NCBI GenBank assembly: GCA_003024175.1
Contig: MDYQ01000030.1
Coordinates: 118,199 to 182,198, forward strand
Direction: 5' to 3'
Source of the DNA: Planoprotostelium fungivorum
Taxonomy: Eukaryota; Evosea; Variosea; Cavosteliida; Cavosteliaceae
Length of the DNA stretch: 64,000 bases
Part shown: piece by piece, positions 11,359 to 24,296 of the stretch
Layout of the letters: each line of letters opens with the position of its first letter
How positions within the stretch are numbered: position 1 is the first letter of the stretch
Notes under the pieces: model-generated
The model's database searches: none
Seen by the model: only the letters and a program-made list of their open reading frames with translations
Told to the model about the DNA's origin: nothing
Program-made: the position numbers and the translations under genes

Positions 11359-12646
11359 TTAGAGGAAGTATCGCTGCAGCTTCTCGTAGACCACCAAGGT
11401 GATACCAAAGAGGGGAGAGATGATCATCATACGAGGAACGGCTCCCTTGTATAGAGCTCTGGGTCCCTCCTCTGTTCGAATCATTCAGAATGACATGGAT
11501 GATTACGACGTCGATCATCGTCCCACCTTTCAATATGCGGTTGAAACAATCGGCGATGCCTTTGTATGGAACGGCTCCCTGCTTGACTTGAATCCTCGTC
11601 TTGATGACGTCGGCGGGGGTGACAAGGCCTCCTGCGAACATTCCCGCAGCAGAAGAGGCGACGAAGAGTTGAAGGACAGACAGCGGCTTACCCTGCTGTT
11701 TCTCGAGTTGAATGGCCTTCAAGTTTCCGTACAAGGAGAAGTAGAGGGCGCTGATGGAGGTCAGTGATGCATGGGATGGAGAGAGACCGATGAGATAGAG
11801 GATGGTCTGACCTGAACGGAACGTCTCGGAGGAGGGTGGCGGCTGAGCCCTTGAATAGACCTCTGAAGCCCAACTCCCTCACGACGGTGATGCCTGATTT
11901 TCTACCGGCACCCTCTAAAGCTTGCGTCTGCAGTCTCACTTTGACAATTTCGTATCTGTCTTTTTTTCAATTCTCTCTGCGTGTGAAGACATCATGGTGG
12001 ACTCGATCATCTCGATTCTTTAGACTTATACGAAGAGAATGGGTGAGAGGACGGTTGAAAAGATGGAGACGCACGGATTGGTGGCTACGACTTGAGATAA
12101 ACCGGCGGCCATTCCTGCCAGGACCTCATACTGCAACTTGATCTTTCCAGTTTTCTTGTCGGTTGATGCATAGCGGATGTAATCGTTGATCGTAAGCTTG
12201 ATGGCCTTCTCTGGTGTGATACCAACCTAATCGACATATGAGATGGAGATGATGTTCTAATGGAGAAGAAGAAAGAAGGGGGAGACTCACCAGTTGAGCG
12301 GGGAGACCTCTGTAGAGACCTCGAACACCTTCGGCGGCAATGATCTTTCTGAAGCAATCGAGGACACCGTTGTATTGTCGGACTGCACCTCTCTGATTTT
12401 GCATGCGTGTCTTGACCATGTCTAATGGAAATGTGCTGCATGCTCCTATGATACCTACGAATTCATTTCAGGTGGCGTGAGAGGATGATAGGATGATATG
12501 CCTCACCTGCAATTCCACCCATGACCAAGTTTTTCAAGATTGTTTTTCCAATGGAGGGCTGTTTGACCACAACAGGGGCCGTCGGAGTTTGATTGTTCTA
12601 AATACGAATCAGGTGGTGGTTTAGACATCTGCGAACATACACTCAT
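11359..12646 (-). CDS. Mitochondrial carrier, aspartate/glutamate (aralar) type
   Basis: An inner-membrane solute carrier with three repeated halves. The signature P-x-[DE]-x-x-[KR] appears three times: [22 protein letters not shown] (rebuilt across an intron) and [11 protein letters not shown]. The C-terminus ([15 protein letters not shown]) and the second and third signatures resemble the carrier half of aralar/citrin. The calcium-binding EF-hand half of those proteins is absent: the first exon is only ATG-AGT and is followed by about 20 residues before the first repeat. The stop codon at 11359 overlaps an AATAAA hexamer, so the 3' UTR must be very short. The gene shares a 193-bp divergent promoter region with the coiled-coil gene at 12840. 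Substrate specificity is a family inference. Confidence 0.85.
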
Positions 12647-12839
12647 CGTATGGTTGAGGGAGGAGGGCTGCTTTGTAAATGGTCGGACTGTAAGGGAACC
12701 CCGGATGTGCTCGTTGTAGTTGGCCGGATGCGCGGACGATTATTTCTGGCGGGAAACACCTGATCACGAAGCTTCTTAACGGTGAGCTTCGAGATTACCT
12801 GCGCCGCAGGCGCCAATTGAGAAGATCTATGAGAGGACA

Positions 12840-15800
12840 ATGAAGTCTTCTGTGGGGCATGACGACCGCCGCCTACGAGAAGCCATTCTCGAACATAGAA
12901 TGCACGAATCGGTGAGTGTCTCTTGCATCTTTCTATGTGAATATATCGCAATATCATTTCGTCGAAAATGACATTCCAATCCAGAGATCACCCAAAAGAC
13001 CACGCGTAGAGATACGCATCGAAGAGACAGATCTTTACCCTACAAGATCACTGACACGAAAGATCAGTCCAGAGAGACAGAGACCGACACCTCAGAGAGA
13101 TGTCATGCCACCTCGTCCGCCCGTGAAGAGGAGTGAGCCCGTGTGTCCTGGAGACGTCACAGCCTACATGCGGCGTAAGACAGAAGAGAGAAAGATGAAA
13201 GAGAAACAGTCGAACCGAGAGAAGTTGAAGGAAGAGAAGAGAAAGAGAGAAGCCATCCACGGCATCCAAGAGAGAAACAAAAAATTGTACAGGAGAGGTG
13301 AGTTCATCGACCGAAAGATCATATCGAATGACATGGCACAGCTGGTGCAGATCACCATCACGATGGAGATCCAGATGAAGATGCTTTCGTGTCGGGCTTC
13401 GCCCAAGACTACGCCTTCCAGCAACGCTCCTTCTCCACATCGCGTCAGCCCACCATCATCCATCATCCACCTTCTAATGCATCCAAACCTGCCCCCCAGC
13501 CGTCCAGAAGTAAGAGCCCAGTCCGAGCACCCGTCAAGAGTCCAGTCCGGATTCCATCCAGTCCAACTCGGACTCCACCTCCTCGCCGGGCGATCAGCCG
13601 CCGCGACGGAATCCGGACCAACAGCGTCCAACAGCTTCCATCCGAGATTCCAACATCGTCCGCCCCACCATCTAGACCGTACACCTCTTCCACGTTTCCC
13701 GCCAGAAATTTCGACGAATCTTTCGAGATCTCTCCCTTCATCACCAGGGGACAGAAGATGATTCTGTCACCCGAATTCATCCAACCGGTCACCCTCCATG
13801 ACTTGAATTCCCCTCAACCCAAACGAGAGAAGCAACCGAAGACCGTCGTGGAGAATCAGTGGAGAAGGGACGGGAGCGGCTCCTGTGGGCCCACCCACGG
13901 TACAACCGAAGGCCGTCGGCCCATCCGCGAAGCTCTCTTGTTTGCGAAACGAGTGGCCACCGAAGAGGAAGAAGAGAAGGTACCGCCCGGGCGAGACCCA
14001 TCTCAAGACAGAATGAAAGCCATCAGCAGCCAAGCAGAAGAGCTATCACAGAGGATCGCCAATCTGTACTCGCGAGTGGCAACGAAGGAGAGAACCAATG
14101 GACCACCGAGGGAGGAACCCTTGTCGAGACGATCGCAGACGAGGGAGGAACAGTTTAGACAGCAGCAGATGATGGAGGAGCAAATGAGGGTGGAGCAAAT
14201 GAGGGAGGAGCAAATGAGGGAGGAGCAGATGAGGGAAGAGAAGACGAGAGAAATTGCAGAGAGGATGCGATTGGAATCGTTAGAGAGGGAAGAGAAGATG
14301 TTCAGAGACAAATTACTGCAGAGGGAGAGACAGACGAGGAGGGAAGCAGAACTGCAGCTGCAGAGAGAGAGACTGCAGAGGGAGCAGAGGCTGTCACTCG
14401 ACAGAGAACAGATGTACAGGGAGCCTTACGTCTATCGAGGAGAGACCACTCAGCCACCTCTGAGAGAGACTCTGCTGAACGAACGAGGAGGACACATGTA
14501 TGATGACAGCAGACCCCCTCGTTACTCAGATCAATCTCGGCCCTTGTACAATGGAAAATCGAGTGAAAATTCGATATACGTAGATCACGTGACGAGCCCC
14601 CACGGAACCATTCCACTGGGCCGAGTCGGAGTTTCCGATCGATTTGCGGTGAGATTTCTGGGAATTTTCGAGGAAGATCTGATGGAAATTCAGGTCTATC
14701 TCAACCGTGAGAAGAATCGAATCGATAATGAAGCAGCGAAGAACATTCAGAGAATCTTCAGAGGCTTTCGCGTTCGCATTTGGTTGAAGCGAAATCAGAT
14801 CATCTTACGTCCTCCCTATTCGAATGTAAATTCGAGATCAAACGATCAGCCCAAAGCACCAACTACAATCAGTCAGTCAGTGGAATACAACCAGCCACAA
14901 CCCGTCCCCGTCGATCCCGTGGAACTTAAAAAATCGGAGATTTCAAAGACAGAGAAGGACATTAACATATCGAGTCCAATTGTAATGGGTGAGATGCCAG
15001 AACTACCACTGAGAGACGAAAAGAGAGAGGAACCATTGCACGTCGACATCTTAACTGAACCGATGAGAAGGTGTCATACATGAGAGATTCAAGTGGATGC
15101 ATTCTGACCCGTGTGATAGCACCAGTCCTCCCTCTCCATTCAATGACAATAGAGTACTCTCTCACCTCAAGAGAAGAGAAATCCATCACGACGGCGACGG
15201 CCTCAACCAAACGAAGGACGAAACGTTCCATTCACTGAACCATCCATCTCTTCACCGAACGACCGACACTTCCCCCACTTCCATCTACAACCCGCTCGAC
15301 ACGATCCACTCTCAAGATCCCGCATTCACCTCCGTGGACTCGTTCTCTTCACCGAGACATTCTTTCGTCTTAGAGGAGAAACGTCTGGCCTCAACATCGA
15401 ATCTATCTCTCATAGAGATCCTACCGGTGAGACAGTGGGTGGATCGCACTCTGGGTGCAGAAGTCATCGGCGGTTCTATGAGTCGACTGGCTGGCCTGCA
15501 CGGATCTGGAAGGTTGCCACCTTCCACACGCACTTTAGAAGAGCCAGTGTCCATCGTTGTGGGAGACAAGATGTCTATCGTCAATCTGTTGGCCGAGAGG
15601 ATGCTGCACAAGGAAAAGAGTCCGGAGGCATCGAGAAGAACGAATGAAATTTCGACGGAAATTCCGACTCTGCAGAGAGTGGAAGAGATGAGGTGCGTAA
15701 TGTACGTACGTGAGAAGCTGAAATCTCGTAGAAATTCGAAGAGTGATTTCGGGGTGCAGACGGAATCGGAGATGAATGTGTCGGCACAGATTGTCATGCA

Positions 15801-18800
15801 TTCTCTCCCGTCCACTCGTTTGCCCTCTTTTACGTTTCAGAACCAAGTTCAACCGTCTCATCATCATCATGATCATGATGAAGCTCACGAGATGTCACAC
15901 GTTGCGTCTCCAGCGCGGCCAACGACAGCTTCACCTCGAAAGAGTGAAGGTAAAGAGGAGGAGATAGAGAGGACGAGCGCACGTATCGAACGACCGAGTC
16001 CGAGGAGGAGTCCAAATCCGTCCAGATCTTCCGTCCGACCTCCACCCCGGGAAGCACCTGACGCACTCTACGAGAGGATGCAGAACGAAATCAATCTGTT
16101 GGACAACTACAACGAGTCACTCCTGCAATTGGACGCACTCTCCAGCACCCGTGCCATCAACATGGCTCAACACGAGACTGGCCTGCTCTATTCTACTTTC
16201 CTTCACGAGAAGCAATTGGAACAGATGAGGCTGACTTTGACCAATGAAATGAGAGAGAGCCAAGCGGCGTCACAGAGAGAGATGCAGAAGATCCAAGAGG
16301 CCTCGCAGAGAGAGATCGAGAGGCTACAGGACGCCCTCAAACGAGAAGAAGCGAGGAGGTGAGGAGATCTGACGGAAATTTGGGGGAAATTCGAATGACT
16401 CTTCGCAGGTTAGAAGACGAGATGGAACGCATCGCCAAGAGCATCGAGGTACGTACAAGTGATGACGTCATCACACGTCATCAACAGATGCACAGGCAGA
16501 GAGTGAGAGGATGAGACTTCAGATGGAGACGGAGAACGAAGGAATCAGAAGACAACTCGAAAAGGAGAAGAAGAAACAGCAGGAAGAGCTGTCTCTATTG
16601 GAGGATCAACTGAGAGAAACAGCACGCAGACAGGCCGACCTCATTGTGACAGACGAAGAGAGGAGGAAGAGAGAGAGAGAAGAAGGAGAGAAGAAGGAGA
16701 TGGAGAGAATCGAGCAGAGAAGGATGGTCAACGATCTACAACGGCAGCTGGAGGAAGTGAAGAGGACGGCAGAATATCAGATGAACCGGAAAGATTCGGA
16801 GATCAATCTGCAGATGATGGAGAAACAGAGGGAGATGGTGGAGAAGCAGAGGGACATGTACGAGAAGCAGCAGGCACAGATGGAGCACCAGAGGCTGACA
16901 GCTCAGATGGTGGCCAAACAAGAGCAGATGGAGAGTTCCATGAAGATGCAGCAGCTGCAGATGCAGATCGATACGATGACGACTCAGTTCAAGAGACAAG
17001 TGAGATCTATACTTTCTACTCCCTCTCACATCTGATCAGGAGAGAGACCTAGAATTGAAAGAACAAGCGATCGCCGACGCCACACTACAACGCGACAGAC
17101 AGATGGAAGAAGTGACTCGAGCTCGCATCAAGATGGAGGAGGACATGAAGGAGAGAGAAGAGAGATTGAAGCAAGCTGTGGCCAGCATGAAGAGTACACA
17201 GATCGTCAGAGACATTCAGATTCAGACGGAGACAGACAGATTGGATGACCTGAGAGAGTACAGGAGGGGTTATTCCTCTGTCGACAGCTCTTTCATGTCG
17301 ACTACGGACTCTAGCTTTGCAGACGATACAGATAGTGAATACGAGAGGTGGAAGAAGGAGAAGAAGAGGAAGAAGGAAGCGGAGGTAGAGGAGCAGAAGG
17401 AGAAAGAAGAGAAGAGAGAAGAGAAGAAGATAGAAAAGAAGGCAGAGAGGAAGGAAGAGAAGACGGAGAAGAGAGAAGAGAAGAAGCTAGAGAAGGAGAA
17501 GGTACCCAAGATTGACAAGAGAGAGCGAGTCAGTATCATCTCTTCCTCCACAGATGAATCAGAGACAATCAGACAAGTTCCCAGAGATGCTCCACAGATT
17601 CTCCATTCCCAGGGAGATGATGGAGAATCGAAGACGGTGACGGAAGACGAAGTGTCAGATGCAGTCACTGCGAGTGAGTCTTCGTTGTAGATTTTATCTT
17701 CTCACGAGATATCAGAGGAATCGGAAGAGGAGGAGGAAGAAGAGGTGAGGAAGCGTCATGCTGATCTGTCGCCACCATCATGATGAGCGGCTGACTGATG
17801 ATGAATAGGAGGAGAGCGAGTCAGACGAGAGTTATGAGACAGAAGAGGAGGAAGAAGAGGAGAGTGAAGAAGAGACACCGAGGGAGAAGGAAGCAACAGA
17901 AGACGAAGTCTCGGATGATTTTGAAGACGAGGAAGAAGAGAAGATTGAGATTGCAAAGAAGGCAGAAGAGAAGAGGAAGGAGGAAGAGAGGGAGATCAAA
18001 GAAAAGAAGGAGGAAGAGAGGAAGATCAAAGAAAAGGAGGAAGAGAACAGAAGGAGAGACGAAGAGAAGAAGAGGGAAGAAGAGAGAAAGAGAGAGGAGG
18101 AAGAGAAGAGAGAAGTGGAGAGAAAGAAGGAAGAGAAGAGGGTGGAAGAAGAGAGGAGAAAGATGGAGGAGGAGATCGAAGAGAGGAAGAGGAAGCTGGA
18201 GGAAGAGAAGAAGAAGATGGAAGAAGAGAGGAGGAGAGAAGAGGAGAGACTGCAGCAGGTCAAGAGAGAGATCGAGGAGGAGAAGAAGAAGTTGGAGGAC
18301 AGGAGGAGAGAGATGGAGGAAGAGAGGAAGAGGACAGAGGAGGAGAGGAAGAAGGTAGAAGAAGAGAGGAAGAGAGCAGAAGAGGAGAGGAGAGAGGAGG
18401 AGAGGAAGAGGGAGGAGAGAGAGAAGGAAGACATGGAGAGGGCCTTAGAAGAGAAGAGAAACAACGAGAGGAGGAAGGAGGAGAAAGAAGAAGAGAGAAA
18501 GAGGAAGGAGGAGAAAGAAGAAGAGAGAAAGAGGGAGGACAAGAGGAGAGAGGAAGAGAAGAAGGAAGAAGAGAGGAGAGAGCAAGAGAGAAAGCGAGAA
18601 GAAGAACAGAAGAGACGAGAAGAAGAGAGGAGGAAGGAGGAAGAGAGGATAGAACAAGCGAGGATAGAGCGAGAGAGGGAGGAGGAGATACAGGAGGAAA
18701 AGAGACAAGAGGAGGAGCGAAAGAAGGAGGAGCAGAGGAAGGTTGAAGAAGAAAACAAGAGACAAGAGGAAGAGAAGAAGAAACAAGAGGAAGAGAAGAA

Positions 18801-19899
18801 GAAACAAGAGGAAGAGAAAAGACAAGAGGAAGAGAGGAAGAGACGAGAAGAAGAGAAGGAAGAGGAGGAAAGAAAGAGAGAGGATAAGAAGGGATCGGAT
18901 ATAGAAGAGGACATTGAGATGACGAGAGAGGAAGAGGAAGAAGAGGAACTACGGAAGAGTTTCGACGAGCTGGAATCCGAGTTCTCCTCTTTCGAGGAGT
19001 CAGACGAGAAGGACAAGGAGGAAGGAGAGACAGAAGAACCCAAGGAAGAAACGATAGAGAAGGAAGAGGAGAAAGAAGACCACACCGACACCATCACCGA
19101 GATGATCCTGATGGAGATGCTGGAAGACAGTCTAAACGAATCGACTCGCATCCAAGAGACACCTTTCTTCAGCCATCCCCTCTCCACATCACCTCCCATC
19201 ACATCTTCCGCCATCACATCACCTCCCGTCACAGCCACCATCACATCACAGCCACCATCACCCACCATCACATCACAGTCACCATCATCTCTACAGCCCC
19301 GCCGTCCCATCAGAAAGCCCCTGCCACCGGCATCCTTGCAGACGTCCCCCCTCGGAAGAGGCATCAACACGAGACCAGAAGTCACCACAAGTTACGTCCA
19401 AGATATCTTCGACGCCAGCGGCCTGTCTGATTTTCGTCTGTGTGAAATCAGCGACTTGTGCCTCTTAGAAGACAAACTCTTTATCGATTTAGAGAAGAGC
19501 CGCAGCTACAGGAACAACGAGCCGCAGCAGAAGCAGAACAAGCTCATATTTGATGCCATCAACGAATGTCTAAAGGACCTCATAAAGAGGAGACCTGCGG
19601 CGTGGAAGGGAGCGACGAGCAGAGAGAAACCGGAAGACTTGTTGTCCGTCATCGTGCAGAAGCAGATTGCAGAATGGACGACGAAAGATTTTGCCATGGA
19701 CGATCTGAACAAGATCATGGTGAAGGTGATGGTGATGGAAGGTGAAGAGACTGAAGAGAGACAGGCGGGAGAGAAACAGAGGGAAGAAGAGATGGACAGG
19801 GAGACGGAAGAGGAATATGCCATCAGCGCGCAGATCGCTGATCTCATCTTTGAAGATGTTCTGATGGACACGGCACAACTGTTACTGGATATGAGATGA
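12840..19899 (+). CDS. Giant coiled-coil IQ-motif protein with C-terminal DUF4378-like domain (CEP350-like)
   Basis: Roughly 2,200 residues built from about eight exons. The start at 12840 gives MKSSVGHDDRRLREA and a first intron at about 12912-12984. The middle is Pro/Ser/Arg-rich, then Glu/Arg-rich coiled coil. An IQ motif (AAKNIQRIFRGFRVRIWLKR) near 14730-14795 suggests calmodulin binding. A very long K/E/R single-helix or coiled-coil tract covers about 17340-18900. The last 190 residues resemble DUF4378: YVQDIFDASGL, then KLIFDAINECLKDLI, and IADLIFEDVLMDTAQLLLDM just before the stop. Plant TRM proteins and animal CEP350, both cortical or centrosomal microtubule organisers, carry that domain. 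One junction is uncertain. Two ORFs in different frames meet at about 15072-15097, joined either by an intron at about 14987-15072 or by a sequence error. Function by analogy: microtubule-organising scaffold. Confidence 0.7.
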
Positions 19900-20085
19900 A
19901 GAGGAGAGGGGAAGACTGTTTCTGTCGATATGTCCACCAGAAGTCACTGTGACCTCTCCGATCAGGTCACACGCGTGTAAAGACATAAAGTTCAACTTGT
20001 TGATCGTCTTCATCATGTACATGACTTTGCGACGATCATCGACCTCATTACTTGACACCACTACATTCAATAGGATCAATGCTTC

Positions 20086-20361
20086 TTAACGAAAGCAGAG
20101 GTCATTTAGTTGTGTGAGCTCAAACCTGCGCAGCTCAGTTGAAAGAGGCACCACCAAAATAAAATCAGCACCCAAATTTGCCAAATGCGACAATGCTCCA
20201 AAGTGATAGGGAGAAACATTTTCGTAAAATAGGATTGACGTGCTCCATACAGGGACAACCAACATCACACCCACAACTGCGTCTAACGGCTTTGTTATGA
20301 CTACTCCAGTCGTGGAGTTCAAACCAGAGACTAAGAGCATCAGGTGTTCTAACAACAGCAT
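20086..20361 (-). other. Possible sensor-domain fragment, uncertain
   Basis: A minus-strand ORF of 91 codons between the coiled-coil gene and the cyclase. It reads GVVITKPLDAVVGVMLVVPVW, then PYHFGALSHLANLGADFIL, which faintly resembles extracellular CHASE-like sensor modules. A second minus ORF (19882-20079) follows it immediately but I see no intron joining them. It may be a relic of a receptor or cyclase sensor, or chance. Confidence 0.25.
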
Positions 20362-20369
20362 CTCCAGCT

Positions 20370-23009
20370 ATGGAGAGAGGAGGTGATGTGATGGGAAGGA
20401 ATGGACGGCTGAACCTCGGCAGGACTCAACAGAGGTTCCTTCGACAGATGCTATCCGTTCGTTGCATGTCGATCGTAGTCGCTGTTCTCTCTGTTTTAGT
20501 CGCAAGCACCGTAATCGGCTCCATCGCGGTTACCCAACAACAGCGATTACAAGATTCTTGTAGTCGTGCACAATTTGTGGAGGTGATGACGATGGTTAAA
20601 TCGCAAGTGAAGGACCTTCTGACTGGTCCGTATAAAACGGTGGCACTGAGTGAGTCGTACTATTTCACTTGTTATGACACGATTCAGTGGACAACTTTTT
20701 CAGAAAGACGAATCTGACTCAATTGACTGGCGGAAATCTGAATGCTAGAGACGTCTATCGCGAAAACATGGACTTGATGGTTTCCATCTGTGCCTCCGCT
20801 CAGATCGGGCACGTATCCGCCTTCTTCTGGCCCAACGGCAAAGTGAGAGACTCACACGTAGAAGATGAGCTGACGATACCGTCAAAGGCTTTCGGTGCCG
20901 AATCATATCATGGACAGATGGATGTGTGGGAGAACACCATCGTCAATTCCACTTACGCTCCTCTGGTCGGTTGGTTCATCAATTCCAACGACAACCTGGA
21001 TCGAGCGTTCGCTCGCACACCGTGAGATGAAATGTCCATCTCGACGGTGGTGGACTCACCTTCACCAGTGATCTCTCTTATTCCTGGTCCGCCCTCGTCT
21101 ATAAGAACGCTGACGAAGGAAACAATTGCTCGTCACCCGCATGGTGGTCTCATCTGCGCTATTTCTTGGAGTACGATCCTCCTATCACTCTCTCATGCTA
21201 TAATTCCGTTTACTGTGTCGACGATTCACTCGTCGGTTATATGCACGTCTGCGTGGAGATTCAAAGGTAAAGATTTAGAGAGAATAGCATTCAACTTGAT
21301 AACCGTCATCATCATGTCATCATCCATCAGATCATGGTTATTGTTGAATGTATTGATGACGGTGATGCAGCGTCCGAGACACACTTCAGAATATCGTCAA
21401 CGGATTCAACGGAAACTCGATGATGTACATCATCGACGACAAGACGGAAGCCATCATCGCAACTTCCACCGGCATCTTCCCTTACGACTCCAACACGTGA
21501 GGCACATTCATCCTCCCCATCCAAATCGACATCGATAGACAATACATTGATAATTCTTAACCATTTATACAGACAAACTCCTATCACCGCACGGACGACC
21601 AATTTATCGTGGATAAAAGACAGTTTCAACACCTACCGCACAAGTGGCTCCGAATTTTACTCCATCAACTCCGATGGTGAGTTCACAATCATTCATTCAA
21701 CGCTTAACGTCGACAAAGGTGTCGATTACTTGGTCTCATCACAATCGAATGTCACATCCCACCCCGATCTCGATTGGATCTTATTCATCGTATCAGTCAA
21801 GCCGCGTGACAATTTCGTGAGGAACGTCGTCATCATCGCAGTCTTCACCTGCTTGGGCGCCGGACTTCTCATATTCATCACGACTTACTTTGTCACTCGA
21901 TCTCTCTTCCTACTATCGAACGAGCTGGAGAAGGTGAGTGTCTCATCGACGATGGGATGTCTCATGCGCGGTAAGGTATCGAGGCTGGAGCTCGATTTGA
22001 ACCATCTGTCCGAACCACCTATCTGGGAGGCACAGAAGTTGTACAGATCGTTCATCATGATGCACGCGGCTCTCAGCTCATTTCGAAAGTTTGTACCCGT
22101 CGAGTTGATCTCTCACATCATGAAATCGAGGGTGATCGACCTTTCATCCATCGATATCTGATACCATGATACAGAGAGAAGCTTTTCCGTATCTATCGCC
22201 GGCGAGGGCGACCATTTACTTCCAAGACATCAAGGACTTCACGAAATTGGCTGAGAGTCAAGATCCTGATGTGTTGGCCGCCATCACAGAGGAATATATG
22301 GAATCGATGACGAACATCATCATAGAGGTGATTCACCTTCCATCGTCTCATCTTCTCACTCTATTAGAATGGAGGAATGGTGGACAAGTACATCGGAGAC
22401 TGCATCATGGCTCTGTTCAATCTACCGAAGCCACAGAACGGTCACGAGCAGGCCGCCACACGATCAGCCATCGAATGCACGGAACAGTTGACTCTCCTGA
22501 ACAAGAGGTGGAAGAAACTGTACAACATCGAGCTGCAGCACAGGGTCGGTATAAACACCGGCGAAGTTCTGGCAGGGAACATCGGCAGCAGTCAGCGATT
22601 GGCCTTCACCTGCATTGGGGACAACGTCAATCTGGCATCCAGAGTGGAGGGAGCTAACAGATTCTACAACACAACAGTGCTGGTAACGGACACGACGTAT
22701 CAGCAGATCGATCGTGATGCATTCACCACGAGGAAGATCAGCACGGTCCGCGTGGCGGGAAAGAAAAGAGAGACGATCGTCTACGAGGTATCTGGTGATC
22801 GAACGCAAGATTACAAAGATCTCTGTGAAGAATACGAGGCGGCGCTGCAATTGTACGACGAGAAGAAGTTACACGAGGCGAGAGCGAGGGCAGAAGATCT
22901 GTTAGAGAGGTACGGCTACGATGCGCCGGCGATGAGATTGAGGGAAAGGGTGATGGTGGCTCTGGAGAGGGATGATATGTGGGCTACTGTGGAAATATTG
23001 GACAAGTGA
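20370..23009 (+). CDS. Membrane class III adenylate/guanylate cyclase with extracellular sensor region
   Basis: A receptor-type cyclase of about 780 residues. An N-terminal membrane segment (IVVAVLSVLVASTVIGSIAV) is followed by a large, probably extracellular region rich in Asn and aromatics, comparable to dCache sensors. A second membrane segment follows (IIAVFTCLGAGLLIFITTYF) with a HAMP-like stretch, then the cyclase domain. The first metal-binding Asp is in YFQDIKDFTKLAE and the second in VDKYIGDCIMALF. The transition-state Asn and Arg are in GDNVNLASRVEG. All catalytic landmarks are present. A C-terminal helical tail follows. Introns are short, for example about 22127-22172 (joining SR to REAF) and 22328-22368 (joining IIE to NGGMVDK). 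The first intron donor near 20640-20700 is ambiguous. Whether the product is cAMP or cGMP cannot be decided here. Confidence 0.85.
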
Positions 23010-23745
23010 CGACATGTAACACCGGCTGAAGATGTAAATGAAGAATCGAGAGTGTGATGTGATGATTGAAACTCTGAAATGGAAGTGAGGGACGCTTTGG
23101 CTCGGGATGAAAATTCGTCTTTGCGTTTAAGATGATAGGTCTAATGCAGAAGGAGGATGAAGAAAAGTGGAGATGTGATTCGGTTTTTCCGGTTGGTAGT
23201 CAAATGGTACATTGAGAATGGATCACTTCTCTCCCGACTACTGGAATATCCACTACAAAAAAATTAGTGATCCAAATGCATGGACACCAACCAGAAAAAC
23301 CAAATCATGTGTCACTGCTGTATGGTTTCCATGCCGAGAGACCGAAAGTTGAGAAGTCGCACCCACCGAGAAATAGAGCGGATGACGACAACCTGTGTCA
23401 CCTCTGAGCCCACAGACCGCCGATTAAGGTCCACAGGCTTGACCGGTCCATTTAAAATTCACCCTTAATCTTGTCTCTCTCGTGGAGAGGAAACTTATTT
23501 TAATCTTTTGGAGGACATTCTACAGATCTGGCTTCTATCTCCGTACCTGAAAGCCTTTTTTTTTCATCTTGGCGGATTTTAAGCAAGATGAAACTTCCTC
23601 CACGACTGGGCCCGGCAGATTCGCTCCAGAGAAGGCCCGCGACACGATAGCTACCGAGTCAAATCACGGCATGGATCAACCGCTCCGGAAAGAGACATGA
23701 GCCACTATCAACCCACATTTTCGAACTGAATCACAAGAGAGGAAC
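23010..23745. other. Intergenic region with a MITE-like repeat
   Basis: Between the cyclase stop and the secreted-protein start. Apart from the element at 23176-23307 there is no supported gene. A plus-strand ORF at 23280-23468 begins inside the element and has no recognisable content. The last 200 bases before 23746 are the likely promoter of the small secreted protein. Confidence 0.5.
23176..23307 (+). mobile_element. MITE-like element, copy 1
   Basis: A 132-bp unit that is nearly identical, in opposite orientation, to 44088-44218. Its two ends are inverted repeats of each other for about 25 bp: TGATTCGGTTTTTCCGG at one end and, read on the other strand, TGATTTGGTTTTTCTGG at the other. It has no coding capacity. 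The flanks show a TG dinucleotide on both sides, a possible 2-bp target duplication. The structure (short, non-coding, terminal inverted repeats, dispersed near-identical copies) fits a miniature inverted-repeat transposable element. Confidence 0.8.
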
Positions 23746-24081
23746 ATGAAGGTAGCCATTCTCATCGCAATCGTCTTCTGCCTGGCGGTTCGTGCCGCCG
23801 ACCTCTCTGAGGATTTCCCTCAGCCTCCCTACAACATCGTGGAGACCTTCACCACCGGCACCATCGCCTCTCTCACCTGCCCTGACAGCTGCGGTAACCC
23901 CGACTCCAAGTACTGCCTGTGGAACGCTGACATCCAGAACACTTGCTCTGCCACCTACGCCGAGAAGAGAGCCATCGAGGAGAGACAGACCAGATGCCAG
24001 AGACTCGGATACTGTGGACCCGTCTGCTTCTCTGATGGACAGGGAGGTTACGCTTGCGGATGCGTCAGCTGCGGAAAGTAA
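23746..24081 (+). CDS. Small secreted cysteine-rich protein
   Basis: A single-exon gene for 111 residues. A clear signal peptide (MKVAILIAIVFCLAVRA) precedes a mature region with ten cysteines, many spaced in pairs, ending YACGCVSCGK. I recognise no family. Codon choice is strongly biased to C-ending codons (TTC, ATC, CTC, GCC, AAG), much more than in neighbouring genes, which suggests high expression. It may be an extracellular disulfide-rich peptide such as a lysosomal cofactor, an adhesive or an antimicrobial. No function is assigned. Confidence 0.8.
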   Translation: MKVAILIAIVFCLAVRAADLSEDFPQPPYNIVETFTTGTIASLTCPDSCGNPDSKYCLWNADIQNTCSATYAEKRAIEERQTRCQRLGYCGPVCFSDGQGGYACGCVSCGK

Positions 24082-24296
24082 ACCTTTTGGATAAACAACT
24101 GTATTTCAACTGGACTTGTCGTGATGTCTATGCGAAGAGAATCATCCGAGCGGATCATCACATCACTACCACACGTGACGCACACGTCGTATCATCAGTA
24201 AATCCTGAAAGAGCTAAGGATACATTGACATTGCCAACGCTTCTAGAAATTTATCTCCGAAACGCATTAAGATATGGTGAATGTTCTTTATGTAAA

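Noticed and set aside
17832-19388. A 518-codon minus-strand ORF rich in Ser, Phe and Leu
   Set aside because: It is the complement of the GA-rich coiled-coil coding region. Stop codons are scarce on both strands there because of base composition, and it has no domain or start context of its own.
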